Numbered from the stretch's first letter, positions 18,720 through 29,679 are shown. The stretch: DNA of 37,738 nt from Zopfochytrium polystomum (GCA_025765615.1 JAIVFJ010000463.1:1-37738), one strand, 5' to 3'. Notes: generated by a model from the letters alone, not told the origin. Translations and numbers: made by a program.

Positions 18720-19134
18720 GGGGGAAGCCCGCGATTAATTCAGAGCGACCAGCAAGGTCCGCTTGCGGAACTTTCCGTAAAGTTGCATTCAAAAACTGAG
18801 CATTCCTAATATGCGAACGGGCTAAAGCGATCACAGAGCATCCAAAATCGAAAGTTTTTCTTTAACAAAGCCGGCGCCGGTCCCGCCAGCGCTCGGAAGG
18901 GAATGAAGTAAAAATGGGAGGGGGGAATAGAGTTGCATGGGCACAGCGGAACCAAAGCGGGTACAAAAAATCGATAGAAGTGTGCACGGTGTCTGTGGGA
19001 CGGGGGATAATCAAAGGAAAAAGGCACGGAATGGAGGGAGAGTGCACAGGTTGGTGAACAGTTTCGAGGGAAGGAAAGGGGATGAAGGCGATGTGGATTG
19101 GTTCCCCATAGAGCTGCTACGTCAAGCCCCGCAG
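18718..19134. other. No gene recognised
   Basis: The 3' flank of the membrane-protein gene. Frames of up to 160 codons on the minus strand have no family features. Confidence 0.35.
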
Positions 19135-19752
19135 TCACCGAGCTGGAAGCAGCTCCAAAAAGTCGTGAACTGTCGTGCGAGTGACGTTCATGTACGCAAC
19201 GAAGAGTGTGACTTGGAACGTGAAGCTGAGCCGTTCGTTGTCGTTGCCCGGTGGGGGGATGAGGAGAACGACGCGTCAGTGACCATGACTTCTCACTCAC
19301 TCACACACACACACTCACAGGACGCCCCAGATCGTCACAGCCTCCACAAGAAAGACGATATCCAGCTTCGCCGAGTACAACGCCGACAGCACCGACGCCA
19401 CAATGCCGATCACCGCCAGCACTGCGCCCGCGACGTTGAAAAAGTCCAGGATCCTCACCGTCGCCGCCACTGAGCCGGCGCGCGCCTGGCCTTCAACGTG
19501 CACGCGATCGCGCGACACGGCGGCCAGCGGTGCCGATAACGGGCGCCGCGGTCGGCGCGGATCGTCGCCGAAGCGTGAGTCGCGCGCGGGCGGCGGAGTC
19601 GGCGTGTAGTAGGTCGCCCCGGACGACGAGTACTGCGAGGCCGACGACAAGGATTGCCTGCGCGGCGGAGTCACAAAAGGTGATCTGTGCGGAGGGCTCT
19701 GGTACTGCAGCTGCTGGTCGCGGTACTTTGGGAACTCGTTGAAGCCTTGCCA

Positions 19753-19793
<41 letters not shown>

Positions 19794-20865
19794 CGTACAG
19801 CTCGTACAGCTGCTGGCGCGGGTCTGACTCGAACTTGCGTGGCTCGGAGACGACGACGGCTCGGTCAGTGGGGCCCACCGGGCCTTTCAGAGCGGCTGCA
19901 GCGGTTTCGGGGCCGAGAATAGCCTTGAGGGATTTCACCATCGCGGTCCTCGCAATTCCGATGATTGCCGCAAAAGGCCCTAATGAGGCATTGTACAGGG
20001 CAAACACGGCAACGGCGACAGCCGCGATCCGGGCGGTCGCGGCGTCCGAGGGGGGGCGAGGTCAGCGAGGCGTCGGTGAGGATGCCGCTGTAGATGCGGA
20101 CGGGAACTTGGGCGACGGGCAGTATGATGGTGGCGGGGAGGAAGCGGCGGAGGGTTTGGACGCGCGGGGTCCAGAGGGCGGCGGGGGCGAGGAGGTGGTG
20201 GAGGTAGAGGGCGAAGCCGGCGTAACCGAGGAGGTAAGCGATGCTTGAGAGGGTCCTGGGGGTGTGGGATGCCATGGTCAGCTCATTAATGTTTTCCTCG
20301 CAAGCTCCGTCTCCCTATGTCTCTTTCTCTCTCTCTCTCTCTCTCGGCTCGTACATTCGTTCACACGCTCACACTCACATAAACAACATCCCGCCGCTCT
20401 CGTCAAACTGCACGGCAAACGATACCGCATGGAAACCAGCCTGCAGCACGCCAAACAGGATGGCCAGATCCAGCACAACGACGCTCGGTTCGATGTTGAC
20501 CTTGCCGACGAGTCTTGCAGCGCGACGGCCGCGCAGAGCGCGCACGGCGAGACCGAGAGGACGGCCGTGAAGGCGGCAAAGCCGGGCACGTAGAAGCGAA
20601 AGGAGGGAAAGTTTGGGCAGGCGCGGACCGAGTTTGTGAGGCAAACTTAAGGTATTTTCGGATGAAGAGCGAGCAACGAGAATCGTCAGCGAGACGCACA
20701 GAGAAGGGATCAGGAATGGCGGAGGTGGTTTAATACTCAACGGGTGGGCGCTACTCCTGAAGCGTAGATAAAATCTGGGGTCGGGGCGAAACCACCGGGC
20801 GGCGGCGCCCCTGAGGAGTTCGTAGCGCCTCCGCCGCCGGCGGTGGGCATCGTCGTCATGGACAT
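19135..20865 (-). CDS. Predicted seven-helix membrane protein with polyQ loop, four exons
   Basis: I assemble four exons: 20865-20742, 20645-20379, 20255-19319 and 19225-19135. The three introns (96, 123 and 93 bases) have plausible borders, weakest for the first donor (GTTGAG). Exon 1 gives a Gly/Pro-rich N-terminus with an N-glycosylation site (NSS). Hydrophobic segments follow: PGFAAFTAVLSVSPCALCAA; LDLAILFGVLQAGFHAVSF; SSIAYLLGYAGFALYLHH; FLPATIILPVAQVPV; IAAVAVAVFALYNASLG; VAGAVLAVIGIVASVLSALY; and one spanning the last junction (VFLVEAVTIWGVL, FTFQVTLFVAYM). Between helices 5 and 6 lies a loop of about 130 residues with Q13 and many Ser/Pro/Tyr. One base seems missing near 20520 and one extra in the G7 run at 20050-20056. 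The topology recalls a 7TM receptor, but no receptor motif is recognised. Confidence 0.55.
19755..19792 (-). repeat. (CAG)n encoding polyglutamine
   Basis: About 12 uninterrupted CAG codons on the minus strand inside the long loop of the membrane protein, giving Q13. Being pure CAG, it should be length-variable. Confidence 0.9.
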
Positions 20866-21109
20866 TGGCGGTTACGGGCCTGTGCGAGCTGCTGCCAGTC
20901 GCTGCAGCTGGTGCTGCTGCTTCAACTCAACGGTGTTGGGGCGCGCGCGTCGGGCGTGTTCAAAGGTGCGATGGTTAGTGTAAGTAGCGAGGTTGCGTGA
21001 GCTGCCAGCCTTCTGCTCTGCCACCCCAGCTTCACATGAACCTCATTTTGAATTGAAGATGCAGAAGTATTTGAGAACTCCGCGTGCGACCGGCCACGGC
21101 GCCTGTTTG

Positions 21110-21141
21110 TCAGTCAGTCAGTCTGTCAGTCTGTCTGTCTC

Positions 21142-21188
<47 letters not shown>
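21110..21188. repeat. (GTCT)n microsatellite
   Basis: About 18 units of GTCT/GTCA, most of them perfect. Confidence 0.95.
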
Positions 21189-21238
21189 TGCTGTTGTTGC
21201 CACACGCGAGCCTGCACACGGAAAAGCGGAAAACAAGT

Positions 21239-21239
<1 letters not shown>

Positions 21240-21269
<30 letters not shown>
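21240..21269. repeat. (CA)n microsatellite
   Basis: About 15 CA units. Confidence 0.95.
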
Positions 21270-21270
<1 letters not shown>

Positions 21271-21423
21271 GCGAAGGTGGGCCGCAACATCAAACAATCT
21301 GACGGGAAACGACGAAATGAACCCAACGAAATGAGTTAGCTCGCCCATCGTTCAGAGGGCCACTCTCTCCGCCCCAACAGTCCCAGCAACATCCTCCGTC
21401 ACGCCGTCGTGGTCCACGCCGCC

Positions 21424-21848
21424 GCCGACGAATGGCGGAAATGTCCCTGTGCTACAATGGTGGAAGGACATGGCTTGCCTCTGAAGTAAGAGCACGCAAT
21501 GAATTCTTGCAGAAGCGTCAACACTCTTCGGTGGTGGAAGGACAGTGGTTTGGACTTGGAGTACACAGAAAAAGCACTTGAGACTGCAAGCCGCACGGAA
21601 TGTTGGAATACTTCCCCGGGGAAGCGTACAGGAGTCTCTCTTCTTCAGTGGTGGAGGGATAGTGGGCTTCCTCTGAAGATTTCAGTTGATGGTGTTCTTT
21701 GGGGACGATACCGACAAAATCAAGAAGTTGTTGATTGGTGGAAGGCCAGTGGGCTACTCAACTCTGCGGGACGAGATTCCTTCCCGTCCAATGTCACAAG
21801 CTGACAAAGACTGGCTTTTGCAGGTGATCGCAGATGAGGAAAATGTAT
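21424..21848 (+). pseudogene. Inverted dead copy of the WWKDSG gene at 35474
   Basis: The plus strand matches the C-terminal half of the minus-strand gene at 35474-36876: VPVLQWWKD, LRWWKDSGLDLEYTEKALE, ECWNTSPGKRTGVSLLQWWR and VDGVLWGRYRQNQEVVDWW are nearly the same there. It has lost bases in the first WWKDSG (near 21468), carries a TAA at the following Tyr position, and shifts frame again near 21765 before the conserved end (SQADKDWLLQ). Similarity continues about 50 bases beyond the stop at 21846-21848, so the duplicated segment included 3' flank. The left end is cut near 21424. Confidence 0.75.
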
Positions 21849-22095
21849 GAGAGGACGTTTTTCAAAATCGAACTTTACATATTTCTGGACATTTGGGTTT
21901 CTTTGGGGAGGAGCCGTTTATCATTGCGAGGGGTATGTGACTGTTTTATTATAGTGGGAGTGACTGCATGCTGGTGGCAAGCACCTGGCTTCTACGACGA
22001 GAAGCAGCTGAAAGGACGCCAAAGAGAGGGAAAGCAAAGTGTAGGAGATCAACCAAAATTACGAGTGGGCCCCGTGCACCGCAAACCAAACCAGC

Positions 22096-23869
22096 CTATC
22101 CCGCCGCATACGTGCTCTTCGCCCTCAACCTCGCTCCAAACCAGTACACCAGCAACGGCGCGGGGATCCCCACGACCGCGACCAACGCCAGCACCGAGTT
22201 CCCCCAGCCGTACTCCAGCCGCTCGTACATGCCCCCGGCAAACAGCGGGAACCCAAAGCCGAACACGGACCGCAGGAACGTGGCGGCGGCCATGGCGCTG
22301 GCCGAGTAGCGTCTGTACGAGTCGACGAGGTAGATCTGGATGACCATGAAGGGCACGCAGAAGCAGAGGCCGAAGAGCGCGATGCCGAGGTCTGGGAGGA
22401 TCCAGTGGGTTTGCGACTGGGCGGACCAGCCGTAGAGCAGTAGCGCGGCGGGGAGGACGACGGCGGCGGGGATGGCGGCGGGGAGACGGTGCTCTGGCAG
22501 CGAGGTGCCGTTGTTGCGATCGCGGAGGGTGCGGTAGATGTGGTTGAAGACCGGTGCGGAGCCCATGCTTCCGGCGACGAGTCCGACGCCGAGGGCGATG
22601 TAGTGGAGCCCGGAGATGGCTACGGGTTGGTGGTATCTGGAGATCCAGAGCTTTGTGAAGGTTGCGAGGACGAGGTAGAGGAGGCCGTAGATGTATGCCA
22701 TATAGAGGGCGACGATTTGGACGATGGGCTGCGTAAGGAGGAGGACGAAGGGGCGGCGGACGGATTCGGAGAGCTTGTGGGCGAGGGAAGTGTGGGTCGG
22801 GGCGCCGGCGTAGTTGCCTGGCTTGCCGAGCTGTCGCGCTTTGCGTGCGAGGATGGCTGGGCCGTATGTCTCACGAAGAAGGAAGAGGCCGGCGAGGAGG
22901 AGGGTCCCACTGAGGATGGAAAGAAAGTGGAAAAGCCATCGCCAGTGGGTGTACTGGACCAGGAACGAGCCGACGATGGGTCCCAGCACCGGACCGAGGG
23001 AGGGTGCAAGGGAATACACGTTCATGGCGAAACCGAGCTCCTCAGAGGAAAACATGTCGCTGATGATGCCCGCACCAATCTAGAGTGTTCCGTATTAGCC
23101 TAAGCGTTTGCGTGCTGTGTGAGAAGAAACTTACCGCCAACGGGGAACTTCCTCCCAGTGCGGCGAGGAATCGAAAGAAGAGTAACTGACTTGAGGTTTG
23201 CGATATACTGCATGCCGCGTTGAAGACGAGAAACTGTGCGATGGATAGCAAAACGACCCATCGCCGTCCGTACACTTCCGAGAGGGGTGCAATGAAAAGC
23301 GGGCCGAACGCAAAGGCTATCACGAATATCGAAATGATCATTTGTCCCTCGACTGTGTTAGTGATGCCGAGGGCTGCGTGGATGTTCGTCAATTAACGGT
23401 CAAAACAGCACTGAAAGTAGAATAACGACTTGACTTACTCTGAGAAATCGCTGGAATAGCCGGAGCAATGATTGATGATCCCATTGGCGCAATGATGGTG
23501 ATGAGCCCCACCATCGACGTGATAACCCACTTTTTCCACTTCGGCCAGTTTCGCGGATTCGCAGGATCGTCCGGCCCATCCCAACTGACCTATTATAGAT
23601 AAAGTGAGATTCAAGTTAAGAGTCGGTCGGACGAGTTTCAAAAGCCAACTGCGAATACAAACCACCGATGCTTCTTTATCGTCGTCATTGTCCTTCACTG
23701 TCACAACGGTCAGCCACGGAGAGCTCGCTTCGACGTCAAAGCCATCGGAGGTATCCTTGTCCACAAGCTCATGCGCAACGGCTGTTGAGGCTGGTGATGG
23801 CGGCGCGTGATTCGGGGTTGATTCGCTCGCCGTATGTAGCGGTGGAAGTGGGTGGGCTGTTTGTGGCAT
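22096..23869 (-). CDS. MFS transporter, DHA1 (drug/polyamine:proton antiporter) type
   Basis: Four exons join without any frame break: 23869-23663, 23589-23439, 23373-23135 and 23079-22096, giving 526 residues, the usual size. The hydrophilic N-terminus leads into [20 protein letters not shown], a hallmark of fungal DHA1 proteins. The first helix ends [13 protein letters not shown]; the loop between helices 2 and 3 has motif A ([10 protein letters not shown]). The third and fourth introns fall inside conserved motifs: LGGSSPLA joins [18 protein letters not shown]. Twelve helices are expected, with the central loop near [11 protein letters not shown]. Introns are 73, 65 and 55 bases (GT-AG). 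The family exports drugs, polyamines or other small amphipathic molecules across the plasma membrane; the substrate cannot be told. The tiny N-terminal exons make it easy to annotate short. Confidence 0.9.
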
Positions 23870-24321
23870 TGGTGCTGGGTAGTATCTCGGGTAAGGGGAG
23901 GATTGCCTGGACGCTTGGTGAGAAGGGAGCGGGGGCCGCCGCCACAGCGCAACTCATTTAAGGACAGGCTGGGGCTTCCGCGGGTGCGGAATCCGCATCG
24001 AAGCCCGCGGAAATTTTTTGCTTTCGCCGCAGCTCCGAAGCTTTGATCATGCCAAATGCGGGTTTCGCGCAAAGGGAGAGCGACAGACAGGTAGACAGAT
24101 AGGTAGAACAGATCAACGTTTTGCCGTCCAGCCGCCTTGTTTGCCCGATTGGCCGAGTCATGATCGATCGCTTTCGAATCATACCCGACTCCTCCGATCG
24201 TTTCTCGGAACAATACGGCGGCGGAAAGCCCTAGAAAGGCCCCGACGAGAAAGAACTGATCGGCAAACGTGCTAGTCTTGTAAGTCTACCGCCCTCTTTG
24301 AAACAATGCTCGCATATGCAA
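23870..24321. other. Spacer between the MFS gene and Sua5
   Basis: It contains the promoter side of the MFS gene and the 3' flank of Sua5, both on the minus strand. A short (GACA/GATA)-like run lies near 24082-24110. Nothing coding is recognised. Confidence 0.4.
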
Positions 24322-25648
24322 CTACAGCGGTACGACGCGCGTCGCCGCCTTGCGAACTCTGTTCATGACAGCGAGCCCTTCGTGCTCCTCCGCCGTTCCC
24401 TCCACAAAAATCACCACCACCCCCTTTGATTCCAAGAGTCGGAGGCCGTGGAACAGACCCCGTGCAACAGCAGCCGCGGTCTGCTCGCCGTTGCCCAGCT
24501 GGTGCTCCACTATCCGCCACCGAGTGGCCGCCCCCAACGCAGCGCTGGGAATTTCAACGTGATGGCGACAGCTCGTTCGCAACACACCGAACGACGGCTT
24601 CCCCCTCCGACGGGCCACGGTCCCTTTTATGCCGCTCTAAGACAGCCGCCGCCTCGGCGCCCATCCTCGCAACGACCCTCCACTCCTCCTCGTCGTATTC
24701 AAATCCCCCCGCTCAAACAACACGACCTCCATCCTCGGCGAATAGTGCCTATACTTCATACCAGGCGTGACAGGCGCCTGCTCCATCGCGTCGTCCGAGA
24801 AGTCCTTCTTAAAAACCCTGACGTCCTCGAACCCCGGAAACTTCCGGATCATCTCCAGCGTGACGCCGCCGGGGCGCAGGATCACCGGCGGGCGCGACAG
24901 ACCGTCGAGGACGGTGCTCTCGACGCCGCCGGCGCAGTCGCCGCCGTCGAGGATGTATGGCACGACGCCGTCGAGGTCGTCCTTGACGTGGCTCGCGCGG
25001 GTCGGGGAGGGGCGGCCCGAGGTGTTGGCGGAGGGCGCGGCGATGGGGAACCCGCATTTTTCGATGAGAGCCAGGGCGACGGGGTGGCCGGGCATGCGGA
25101 CGGCGACGGACGGGTGGCCTGCGGTGACGGTGGAGGGCACTTGCGCGCCGCGAGGGGAGGAGGATTGTGAGAGGCCCCGGCCAGAACTTGGCCAGGAGCG
25201 GGAGGTATTGCGCGGGGATCTCTGGGACAGGATCTTGCGGCAAAGGTGGAGATGATGAAGAGGATTCTGTCGATTCGACGCTGCGTGGTGGAGGTGGATG
25301 TTGCTGTGGGAGTAGCGATCGGGCCATGTCTAGTGACGAGACGTGGACGATCAGTGGGTTATCCGATGGCCGCCCCTTGGCGCGAAAGATGGATGCCACG
25401 CAGTTTTCGGACAGGGCGTTGGCGCCGAGGCCGTAAACCGTCTCTGTCGGAAACGCGACGGGGAGCGCCGTGGTCTTCAGGATCGTTGCACACGTGTCGA
25501 TCGCGGCATTTGCAGTTGCAGCGTCGGCCGACTGCGATCCGCTTGTGATTGACTGTGGATCGACCTGGAGCACCACTGTCTCTAGTCTAGCTCCAAGCGC
25601 ACCACGGTTCCAGGATTCCCCATTGCTCGCTGCCTCTGCCGCCTCCAT
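24322..25648 (-). CDS. SUA5: Threonylcarbamoyl-AMP synthase Sua5, with three frame breaks
   Basis: Sua5/YrdC makes threonylcarbamoyl-AMP from threonine, bicarbonate and ATP, the first step in t6A37 modification of tRNAs that read ANN codons. The catalytic YrdC domain shows AFPTETVYGLGANAL, FRAKGRPSDNPLIVHV, FWPGPLTILL and SANTSGRPSPT. The interdomain motif PGMKYRHYSP and the C-terminal Sua5 domain (GLFHGLRLLESKGV, AVMNRVRKAA) are also present. The pieces sit in frames that change near 25155, near 24705-24710 (a C6 run on the plus strand) and near 24565; between the last two, EEEWRVVARMGAEAAAVLE keeps the family pattern. A Ser/Pro-rich insert (SVESTESSSSSPP) lies in the YrdC domain. The gene is normally important for growth, so assembly indels are the likely cause. 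It is probably single-exon. Confidence 0.85.
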
Positions 25649-25982
25649 TCGATCGAAGAAACACTGCTCTCGTCTGAGGGAGGGGGGAGCGCAAGAACGA
25701 AAGAAAGAATGAATGAAAGTAAGAAAGAAGAAAAGAAAGAAAGTGATTCAGAGCAACAGCGTGCTGCCAGCGCAGAGGGGGAGTTGGTACAAGCGCGATT
25801 ATCAAGCAATCTCATCAACCATTCCCCGTTCTCCCAGCGGTTAGGAGAAGGAAGTCTAGCGGCCCCCCGCCCACCCCCCCACATATTACTACTATTATTG
25901 GCGTTCCGTCCGACGGTCCACAATGAAGCATGGGAGTGTGCGGGATAGTTTGCGCTACACACCTGACGCTTTTCCCCTAATT
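25649..25982. other. Upstream region of Sua5
   Basis: The sequence holds a GAAAG-rich stretch on the plus strand (25693-25742) and a short C-run. No gene is recognised. Confidence 0.4.
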
Positions 25983-26318
25983 TTACTTCTCCTCCTTGCT
26001 TGTTGTGTCTGATGCCCTTTTCCCCCCGAAATCGTTCTCAGCAGCGGCCACTGCTTGCTGCAGCCACAACTTCTCCTGTTCAAGCTTTTTCATTTCCCGC
26101 TCTGAAGTGCGCTTCTGATTGTCGTGGACGATCGGATCGACGGGCACTCACGACGACCCTATTGGTAGGTGCCGTCTCATCCAACAAAACGAATGACTGT
26201 GTTCCAGCTGCTGCCGACAATTCATTGAAAGACGCGGGATCCACTGCCCGAATTTCTTGCTGTGCAGGCCTGTCCCCTTCAATAATGTTTCATTCGTAGC
26301 GTGGGTTCAAGGAGGTCT
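25983..26318 (-). CDS. Candidate small coiled-coil protein
   Basis: Minus-strand pieces read IRAVDPASFNELSAAAGTQ and SFVLLDETAPTNRVV, then KRTSEREMKKLEQEKLWLQQ and AVAAAENDFGGKRASD, ending at TAA 25983-25985. The second half should form a charged helix or coiled coil. The two halves would join in phase across a GTGAGT...CAG of only 37 bases (26115-26151), shorter than any other intron here. A start at ATG 26318 (MTQTSLNPRY) needs one frame change. I do not recognise the family. If real, it is head-to-head with the F-box gene, 50 bases away. Composition looks protein-like, but this is a weak call. Confidence 0.3.
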
Positions 26319-26370
26319 GCGTCATCTGAGAAGGCGGGGCGGGGTGGGGGCCGAGCTGCAAAAAAAAATC

Positions 26371-27788
26371 ATGTCCGGCCGCCAAACGGGCAACTTTGCC
26401 ACTGGCTGCACCAGCGCACGATCCGTTCTGTGCTCTGGAAGGAACGACGTGCTCGACGCCATCCTCGACCGCCTCCAGATACTCGACCTGCTCGCCGTCT
26501 CCCATGTGTGCTCGGCCCTGCGCCAGGTACGCCCCGCTCTTGTCTTGGGTCTGTCGCGATCCTCCTCGATCCTAAATCAACGATCTCCCTCCTACGCACT
26601 CCCCACAGTCTGTGGACCACGACAACGGCCACCGCTGGCGCCTGGCCGTGTTCCGCCGCTACTACGCCGGCCGTACGTTCCGCGCCGCGCTGCAGGAGGG
26701 CCAGTGGTCCGTCACCCCCCCCGCCAACCAGTTTTCCTTCTCACTGTCTTCGGACACGCACGAATGGCTGCCGGCCGACATGTGCGGACGTCCGGGTGGC
26801 TGCGAGACGTACAGGAAGACGATCGACGATCCGTACCTCCCGGCAGCGCAAGTCACGAGCTATGTCGTCCATGCTGCCGCGGCGGTCGGCGGTGGTGGGA
26901 CGAGAGTTGATGACGCGATGCCTGCGGCCGGATCGCGTGTGAGGACGAGCCATAAGGTTGCGGCTCGTCTTTCTGGCTTGGACTTCCCGTCCCACGCCAC
27001 CAGCATGCTGACCCAACTGCCTCCACACGCAGGACTTTGTCAACACCGACATCGTGACGTTTTTCGACACGCCAGGAGAACAAAATGACGCCCGAAAACA
27101 CGCAACGCGGCCGCTGGCCGTTCAAACCGTATCTAAGATACGGTCCGCGCCATCGACTCTTGGCAGCAGGTCGGAGTGGGTGGAAGGCGTTTGCAGTGGT
27201 TCTGTACGCGTGCATCGATCCCGAGGGGCGACTGGATACGCTGCTCCACCACAAGTGGCTCGCAAAGCTTGACAAAGGCGACGAGGAATGGTTCGAAAGA
27301 GTCGCGCTGGCGGCTGGGGCAAAGGCCTGGGGCTGGCAGCCGACAGACGGAGTATTTCCGATATGCAGAATTGACGGTTTCGACCGCGAGGCCCAGGTGC
27401 GACGGACATCCGAAGCTCTCGCGGTAAAATCTCACACTCCTCCATTCCCCAGGTGGAATTTTTTTCAATCTTCCTCCCTGCCAACATTGACCTTGCGCCG
27501 GGATTCTTGAGCATTGAGCGCCGTTACAACCGGCACCCAGACGACGGCGACCGGACGGAGCTCGGCTGGACTCCCTACTTCGGAATCCTCACGGAGATGT
27601 CGGGCCTGAGGACGACGCCTCCATATTTTGGAGACGAGTGGTCCGCCGAGACTTGGAACCACTTTTGGCGGCTGATGTTTCTTTGCAACAGCGGACGGAC
27701 CGAGGTGGATTTCGAAAAGTTTACGGGGTCGCGGTGGGAGAGATTCGACGTGACGGAGTATGCGCCTGGGCTGATCGGGTCCCCGTAG
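26371..27788 (+). CDS. F-box protein, four exons, one frame break
   Basis: Exons are 26371-26526, 26609-26938, 27033-27396 and 27453-27788; introns of 82, 94 and 56 bases have GTACGC, GTGAGG and GTGCGA donors and CAG acceptors, all phase 0. The F-box is DVLDAILDRLQILDLLAVSH then VCSALRQ (residues 26-52). Next come HRWRLAVFRRYYAGRTFRAA and a region of aromatic and Gly-rich segments with no known domain. Exon 3 is one base too long, with a shift between 27080 and 27170: FVNTDIVTFFDTP is in one frame and KAFAVVLYACIDPEGR in the next. The last exon (FFSIFLPANIDLAPGFLSIE, WNHFWRLMFLC, RWERFDVTEYAPGLIGS) has partial copies at 13340 and 29680. It is presumably a substrate receptor of an SCF ubiquitin ligase; the substrate is unknown. 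Confidence 0.65.
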
Positions 27789-28110
27789 CTTGATGAAGCT
27801 CAACAGTTTGGTGAAGCTCTACAGCTTGATGAAGAATCGCAATTGAAGGAATCCTCGCTCGCTCATGATCAGTTTTGAATCTCCTTCCCGCTATTCCCGC
27901 CCGTCTTACGGCATGTTCTCCCACACCTCGCGCCCTCTCTCCTCTGCGCCTGCCCACATGAGCGCGCTTATTACCTCAGCAACCCTCATTTTAGTTCTGG
28001 CACGGACTCGGGCCCTCACCTGCCGCAGAGAGAAAGAGCGAGTGTGTGTGTGTGAGAGACAGGCACACGGATCCGGATCCGACAGGCATTTTGGCTCATT
28101 CCGTTCCGCA
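27789..28110. other. Spacer between the two F-box genes
   Basis: Right after the stop, three imperfect 18-base units occur (CTTGATGAAGCTCAACAG, TTTGGTGAAGCTCTACAG, CTTGATGAAG; 27789-27834). A GT run lies at 28042-28052, just before the next start. The spacer is open in frame with the next gene from 27865, but ATG 28111 is the better start because the extra sequence is low complexity. Confidence 0.45.
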
Positions 28111-29431
28111 ATGATCAACCACGAAGTCGCCGCCGTCACCGACAGGTTCTCCGCGCTCGCACCCGAGATCGCACGCCCGATCCTCGCCTACGTCGGAGGA
28201 GCCGGAGACCCCTGCGCCCTCGCCCGGCTCTGCCGCATCTCCAAGCTGTGGTCCGTCCGCGTCTCGGACGACGCGCTCTGGCGTCCGCTGTTCCTGGCAA
28301 AATGGAGGATGCCGCGATCCCTCGCCGGCGCCGGCGCCGCCCTCTCCAGTGAGCGGCGGCACGACGCCGAGACGGATTGCCTTGCGATCGTGGACGGCGA
28401 CCACGATCGTGCGGATGCGGCGGCGGAGCCGATCGAGAAAGTTGCGTGGAAAAAGCTCTACCAGTACCGGCTGGCCCTCGAGGAGCGTTGGAGAAGCGGA
28501 GAACCCACGATCAGACCCGCATTCCCGTACCTCGGCGGACTCGTCATCGCAATCCACGCAGACTACGTAGTTATGAAGAGCAAGCGATTCTTTCGCATAT
28601 TGAAGCGGCTGGATGGAAGCTATGTCGAGATCCCGAACGCCAACAACGCTGGAGTGTGGTGCGCCGACGTCGACGCCGACGCTACCGTTATCGTGACCGG
28701 ATCGCTGGATCAGGCGGTTCGCCTGTGGGATGCAGCGACGTGCAAGTGCACCCTCGTCCTGGAGGGTCATCGATCGCCCGTCGTTCGGGTTCGCTTCATT
28801 GGGGATTATATTTTTTCGAGGAGCAGCACTGAAACGAGATTGTGGAATCGAAACTCGGGCGCTTTGCTGCACAATTTTGACAACGCAACGGGGGAGTTTA
28901 AAGACTGGAACGCGAGCGCAGTTGGCATTTTTCTCACTTTCCAGAGACGGCACGGTCAAGTTGTGGAATCTGGAAACAGGAATGTGCGACCGCATTTTGG
29001 TGGAGGGTGGGCCAAATCCTGTCTTGGAATTAGCAAAGCTTCATACTTGGGGAACACGTTTTGCAGTCGAGTCTATGGCCCCTTCTAGGCATTTTTGCGT
29101 GTATGATACTCAAACAAGAGCTCTTGTCTCAACACTTCCACCACCAGGTTCGTATGGTTACGCGACGGACCCTGATGGAGCGCCTTTTGTGAAGCGGTTG
29201 GGGCATGGGAAAGGATTCGAAGTTTGGGACCTTGAATCGGGGCGAAAGCTTCATGACTTCCAAGTTCATGGCGAGCTCAACGTGGCTGTTGGCCGCAACG
29301 AGATCTGCTACGTCGACAATGTGAGGCGATTTTTTCTACTCTTCGCAACTAAATGTTCTTTCCCTTAGTATAGAGTTGAGTGGATGGAGATGAATTTTGG
29401 ACTGGGTATTCCGTACTCAAATGAGTTTTAA
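28111..29431 (+). CDS. F-box/WD40-repeat protein, two exons, one frame break
   Basis: ATG 28111 opens MINHEVAAVTDRFSALAPEI with an F-box (about residues 13-60, ending LWSVRVSDDALWRPLFLAKW). WD40-type blades follow: VWCADVDADATVIVTGSLDQ then AVRLWDAATCKC; VVRVRFIGDYIFSRSS with TRLWNRNSGALL; FFSLSRDGTVKLWNLETG; and GKGFEVWDLESGRKLHDF. The third of these is reached only after a one-base shift near 28905-28935. An intron with GTGAGG...CTTAG (29321-29368) joins exon 1 (28111-29320) to a 20-residue last exon ending at TAA 29429-29431. F-box/WD40 proteins bind Skp1 through the F-box and phospho-degron substrates through the propeller. Fewer blades are visible than the usual seven, so the propeller is divergent or incomplete. 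Confidence 0.7.
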
Positions 29432-29679
29432 TAAACGGGTGCGCGTTTGGTGCAGTTGCACTGAAACTCCTCTCACTCTAGAGTCCAATTTTATGTACAC
29501 ATTACGGAGCACATCTTTCCTCCTATATATTTTAAGATGAGCCCTTACCACGCGTATTGAACACGGCAATTGGAATACCAGGACTGCGAGGTTATTTTAA
29601 TGAGAAGGCAGTTTCCACTCGGTGCGGCATGCATGCTGAGGAGGTCCGGCCCGAGGAGATCAGAACAATCTTGCAGAAG
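29432..29679. other. 3' flank of the F-box/WD40 gene
   Basis: The sequence has AATAAAC right after the stop (29430-29436), a possible poly-A signal, and AT-rich DNA. No gene is seen before the F-box relic. Confidence 0.4.

Larger units (their letters stand above)
20866..21423. other. Upstream region with two microsatellites
   Basis: Upstream of the membrane-protein start there is GC-rich sequence and then low-complexity DNA (listed separately). No coding unit is supported. Confidence 0.45.
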
